DNA from: Alphaproteobacteria bacterium
GTDB lineage: Bacteria; Pseudomonadota; Alphaproteobacteria; ATCC43930; CGMCC-115725
NCBI GenBank assembly: GCA_030039975.1
Contig: JASHUO010000912.1
Coordinates: 1 to 8,313, forward strand
Length of the DNA stretch: 8,313 nucleotides
Reading direction: 5' to 3'
A program made the position numbers and the translations under genes. A model generated the notes under the pieces. It searched no databases. It saw only the letters and a program-made list of their open reading frames with translations, and had not been told where the DNA came from. Shown here in pieces: positions 6,035-8,313 of this stretch. Positions within the stretch are counted from its first letter, which is position 1; the number at the start of each line of letters is the position of its first letter.

Positions 6035-6748
6035 CTAGTCGCGCAGGAGTACCTCGCGCGCGCGGTTGATCTGGGCGGCGAGATAGGTCGAACCGCCCTG
6101 ATCGGGGTGGATCTTCATCATCAACCGGTGATAGGCCGCGCGAATCTCCGCCTCGCCGGCCCCCACCGGCAAGCCCAGAACGGCGTAGGCCTCCTCGCGC
6201 GTCATGGCTTCGCCGGCGCGGCCTGAAGCCGCTCCTGACGCCTCGCCGGCCCCGCGCCAGCCCGGCATGAAGCGGTCGAGATAGGCCTCGAGCAGATGCG
6301 CGCCTTGCGCGTCTTCGGCGCGGCACGTGCGCCATAGTTCCACGAGTTCGTCCCGCCCAAGCTCGCTCAATTGACGGCCCTGAAAGCGGCCGCGACGCAC
6401 GGTGCCGGACATGGTGGCGCTGTCGTGATCGAGCCGCATGCGCAGATATTCGGTCTCGACTTCCGAGACTTGACCGCGCGGCGGCGCCGCGGCCGGCCGG
6501 AGCCGGCGCCAGTGCAGCCAGCCACGCAGCAGGATGGGCGCGATGCCGCCGATCTCGGCAAGGCCCAGACCGAGTCGGCCGCTGGCGATGAGCACGACGA
6601 GCAGCAGCAACGCTACGGTCGCGCCGACGGTGACGAGCAGCACGCGCGCGCCGCGGGCCAGCTTCGCTGGATCGGCTTCGACAAAGGCGCGCAGCAGCCA
6701 GAGCGCGAGCAGCAGCACCAAAACGCCGAGGCCGAGATAGACGATCAT
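6035..6748 (-). CDS. Membrane-anchored J-domain protein (DnaJ/Tim14-like)
   Basis: J proteins stimulate the ATPase of DnaK-type Hsp70s. This one has 237 residues with the J domain at the extreme C-terminus (about 182-237) and an intact HPD at 214-216. The stretch HPDQGGSTYLAAQINRA closely resembles mitochondrial Tim14/Pam18 and DNAJC19, where I recall HPDKGGSPYIAAKINEA. The N-terminus has two clear hydrophobic segments (about 3-21 and 36-55) and a weaker third (about 60-78). Three spans, with Lys/Arg in the first loop and an Arg-rich stretch after the third, would leave the J domain in the cytoplasm. A conserved-looking middle region (about 96-165) contains LRMRLDHDSATMSG and LLEAYLDRFMPGW. 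There are no zinc-finger or substrate-binding domains of classical DnaJ. ATG 6748 overlaps the VWA stop as ATGA, implying translational coupling. A much longer upstream frame to 7312 is only the Arg-rich shadow of the VWA gene. J-protein assignment is sure; the client is unknown. Confidence 0.92.
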   Translation of the reverse strand: MIVYLGLGVLVLLLALWLLRAFVEADPAKLARGARVLLVTVGATVALLLLVVLIASGRLGLGLAEIGGIAPILLRGWLHWRRLRPAAAPPRGQVSEVETEYLRMRLDHDSATMSGTVRRGRFQGRQLSELGRDELVELWRTCRAEDAQGAHLLEAYLDRFMPGWRGAGEASGAASGRAGEAMTREEAYAVLGLPVGAGEAEIRAAYHRLMMKIHPDQGGSTYLAAQINRAREVLLRD

Positions 6749-7476
6749 CCGCTCTCTTTGCCGCCGATGGCGCCAGCGAGCAGACGAGCGGCGCCGCCGG
6801 CGCGGTGTCCGTAAGCGGTGAGCGCCGCCCGCCCGCCCGCGGCATAAGCCGCAACCGCGCCAAGCAATTGGCGAAGCTGCTGGGCGCTGGCCGCGTCGAA
6901 CGTGCCATAAGCGCCGCCGGAAAGCCGCGCGATCTGCCGAAAAGCGCGGCCGGCCGTCTCGTCGCCGCCCTCGTGAAAGACGAAGATGGGAACGCCCAAC
7001 AGCCCGAGCTCGCCGGCGAGGCGGCTCAGCTCGTCGAGCTTCTCCTCCATCGCATCGCCAACGAAGACCAGCGCGTTCACCTTCTCCGCGCGCGCTTCGC
7101 GCAGCGCGTGAGCGAGCACGCGACCGATCTGCGTTTCGCCGCCGACGCAGGCGACGCGACGCATGGCGCGGTGCAGATCCGCGGCGGTGCCCAGCCAGCG
7201 ACTCGCTTTGCATTCGTGGAAGCCGCGGTAAAAGACCAGCTGCACGTCTAGCCCGCCGAGCGCCGCCGCCGCCTCGAACATCTCGCCTTGCAGCCCGCAG
7301 GCATGGTCCCACGTGGCCTCGCGGCTTGCCGTCGCATCGAGGGCGAAGATCAAGCGGCCGCGACCGCTTTCGGGTCGCAACGCCGGCATCGCCTTGACCT
7401 GGCGCAGGAACGCCTCGACCTCGGCGGATTGCCGATCGGCGGGAAGCTGCTTGTCGCGATCGCGGTCGTTTGCCAT
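6745..7476 (-). CDS. von Willebrand factor A (VWA) domain protein
   Basis: The protein has 243 residues, no signal peptide and no membrane segment, so it is probably cytoplasmic. A single VWA fold fills about residues 38-210. The metal-ion-dependent adhesion site looks complete: D47-x-T49-x-S51 in FALDATAS (Thr where Ser is commoner), T115 in GGETQIG and D141 in FVGDAMEE. Alternating hydrophobic strands (LDVQLVFY, VNALVFVG, GVPIFVFHEG) fit the Rossmann-like core. The Ala/Gly-rich C-terminal tail has no recognised domain. Its stop overlaps the start of the membrane J-protein by ATGA, so the two are very likely made together and may act together. A VOC gene ends 33 bp upstream on the same strand. 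A perfect TATAAT lies 7-12 bp before the ATG, which could give a nearly leaderless transcript. Function is unknown; VWA proteins usually assemble or present complexes by metal-dependent binding. Confidence 0.9.
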   Translation of the reverse strand: MANDRDRDKQLPADRQSAEVEAFLRQVKAMPALRPESGRGRLIFALDATASREATWDHACGLQGEMFEAAAALGGLDVQLVFYRGFHECKASRWLGTAADLHRAMRRVACVGGETQIGRVLAHALREARAEKVNALVFVGDAMEEKLDELSRLAGELGLLGVPIFVFHEGGDETAGRAFRQIARLSGGAYGTFDAASAQQLRQLLGAVAAYAAGGRAALTAYGHRAGGAARLLAGAIGGKESG

Positions 7477-7482
7477 CGACCT

Positions 7483-7488
7483 ATTATA
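7483..7488 (-). promoter_or_regulatory. Candidate -10 box immediately before the VWA gene
   Basis: The minus strand reads TATAAT here, a perfect consensus -10 in the 33-bp spacer after the VOC gene. Its last base is 6 nt before the A of ATG 7476, so initiation at the usual distance would begin at or beside the start codon. The -35 region is poor (GAGCGC or CTGAGC depending on spacing). Only AGG, 3 nt from ATG, resembles a ribosome binding site. It may be an internal promoter within a VOC-VWA-J operon. Confidence 0.4.
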
Positions 7489-7509
7489 TGGGGTGCGCGG
7501 CGCCGGCGC

Positions 7510-8313
7510 TCAGCTGGCCGTATCTCTCACCCAGACCGGTCCCCAGAGATTGAGCGCCTTGCCCCCGGCCGGCCAGCGCCTGCCCGGCGCCCCCTTGGGC
7601 AGACGCTCGAGATCGGCAGAAATCTCGATATTGTTGCCGTCGGGGTCTTTGACCATGAAAAAGAGATTGTTGCCCGCGCCATGGCGGCCCGGCCCCCACC
7701 AGATGCCGACATCGCATGCGGCGAAATGGTCGGCCCAATCCCGGATATCGTCCCAGCCCGGCACCTCGAGCGCGAAATGATCGCTGGCGGATTGGGGCGC
7801 GCGGAAGACGGCGAAGCTGTGATGCTCGATATGGCCGCGCAGAAAGCAGACATTGACCTCGCCGAGCCCGCCCTTGCCATCGTCGACATGCACCGTGTCG
7901 GAGACCAGGAAGCCCAACACGTCGCGGTAGAACGCCATCATGGCGGGAAAACGCTCGGAGGCCACGACGACATGCTGGAGGCGACCGGGCAATCCGCGGG
8001 CGGTTGCCCGAGGCTCCCGGCTCCGCACGCCGAAAACGGCGAGCCTGCCATCCGGATCGCGCAACGCAAAGCCGCCCTGAGCAAAAAGCGGCGTTGGCGA
8101 CCCGAGCGGCTCGGCGCCGCGCTCGCGCAGAAAGCGCCGGTAGCGCTCGAGCTGTTCATCATCCTGCAGCGCGAAGGCATTCCAGGGATGGCCGCGCTTC
8201 TCGCCGCGGCCGATCACCAGCCGCCGCTCGTGACCTTCCGCGAGATAGCTGTCCCCGTCGAGGCGCGAGACGCTCATCCCGAGCACTCGCGCATAAAAGG
8301 CAGCAAGCGCCTT
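7510..8313 (-). CDS. Two-domain VOC family protein, type I extradiol dioxygenase-like (5' end outside the window)
   Basis: The frame stays open to the right edge. It begins there with KALAAFYARVLGM, the usual first strand and helix of a VOC module, so the true start lies beyond 8313; the in-frame GTG at 8286 is not the start. Two VOC modules follow. The first (edge to about 8025) ends in FALRDPDGRLAVFGV. The second (about 7990-7595) runs from LPGRLQHVVVAS through MAFYRDVLGF to DPDGNNIEISADLE. Counting GTG 8286 as residue 1, the likely metal ligands are H105, H170 (SDHFALEV) and E221, all in the second module. GPGRH (198-202) matches the conserved active-site region of ring-cleaving dioxygenases. 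The first module appears to lack metal ligands, the arrangement seen in BphC-like enzymes. Substrate is unknown, and ring-cleavage activity is inference from the family. It is transcribed toward the VWA gene, 33 bp away. Confidence 0.85.
   Translation of the reverse strand, partial: KALAAFYARVLGMSVSRLDGDSYLAEGHERRLVIGRGEKRGHPWNAFALQDDEQLERYRRFLRERGAEPLGSPTPLFAQGGFALRDPDGRLAVFGVRSREPRATARGLPGRLQHVVVASERFPAMMAFYRDVLGFLVSDTVHVDDGKGGLGEVNVCFLRGHIEHHSFAVFRAPQSASDHFALEVPGWDDIRDWADHFAACDVGIWWGPGRHGAGNNLFFMVKDPDGNNIEISADLERLPKGAPGRRWPAGGKALNLWGPVWVRDTAS

Noticed and set aside
6749..7312. Long in-frame N-terminal extension of the J-protein (425 residues in total)
   Set aside because: The added 188 residues are Arg-rich antisense-style composition in a different frame of the VWA gene. 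The membrane segment and family resemblance begin at ATG 6748, which overlaps the VWA stop.
7500..7509. Perfect 10-bp palindrome GCGCCGGCGC just after the VOC stop
   Set aside because: Such GC palindromes are common by chance in DNA of this composition. It has no loop for a terminator stem and no T-tract follows it on the minus strand.

Overview
The window is GC-rich chromosomal DNA that reads as ordinary alphaproteobacterial housekeeping sequence, probably from a Rhodospirillales- or Hyphomicrobiales-type organism. Three things suggest this: ClpS ends in the HQHPLQC-type tail seen in Caulobacter-like proteins, a phasin sits between clpS and a D,D-carboxypeptidase carrying a SPOR domain, and an inner-membrane J-protein resembles mitochondrial Tim14. 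No rRNA, tRNA, CRISPR array, insertion sequence or phage gene was seen, and nothing looks recently transferred.

Left part (1-1412). The 5' third of clpA runs leftward off the window edge. clpS lies 41 bp upstream on the same strand. Together they encode the ClpAP unfoldase and its N-degron adaptor. A clean rho-independent terminator (1383-1412) separates clpS from the upstream phasin gene. The phasin is also on the minus strand and has a good sigma-70-like promoter. A gene-free divergent region of about 400 bp follows, and then the only plus-strand gene, a secreted D-alanyl-D-alanine carboxypeptidase with a C-terminal SPOR domain.

Middle part (3530-6034). A short 39-bp convergent gap carries degenerate repeats. 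Then comes a two-gene minus-strand operon, galU followed by a phosphoglucomutase/phosphomannomutase gene. The two enzymes act in succession: glucose-6-P to glucose-1-P to UDP-glucose, which feeds envelope polysaccharide synthesis. Upstream of galU, an AT-rich island carries an 18-bp sequence in two tandem copies (17/18 identical), each containing a small dyad. It is the best candidate operator in the window.

Right part (6035-8313). Three minus-strand genes lie head to tail. A two-domain VOC (extradiol-dioxygenase-like) protein enters from the right edge without its start. A cytoplasmic von Willebrand A protein follows, and then a membrane-anchored J-domain protein whose start overlaps the VWA stop (ATGA). 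The VWA/J-protein pair is the least characterised part of the window. No wholly new system is evident; the most rewarding leads are this pair, the Tim14-like J domain and the tandem repeat upstream of galU.
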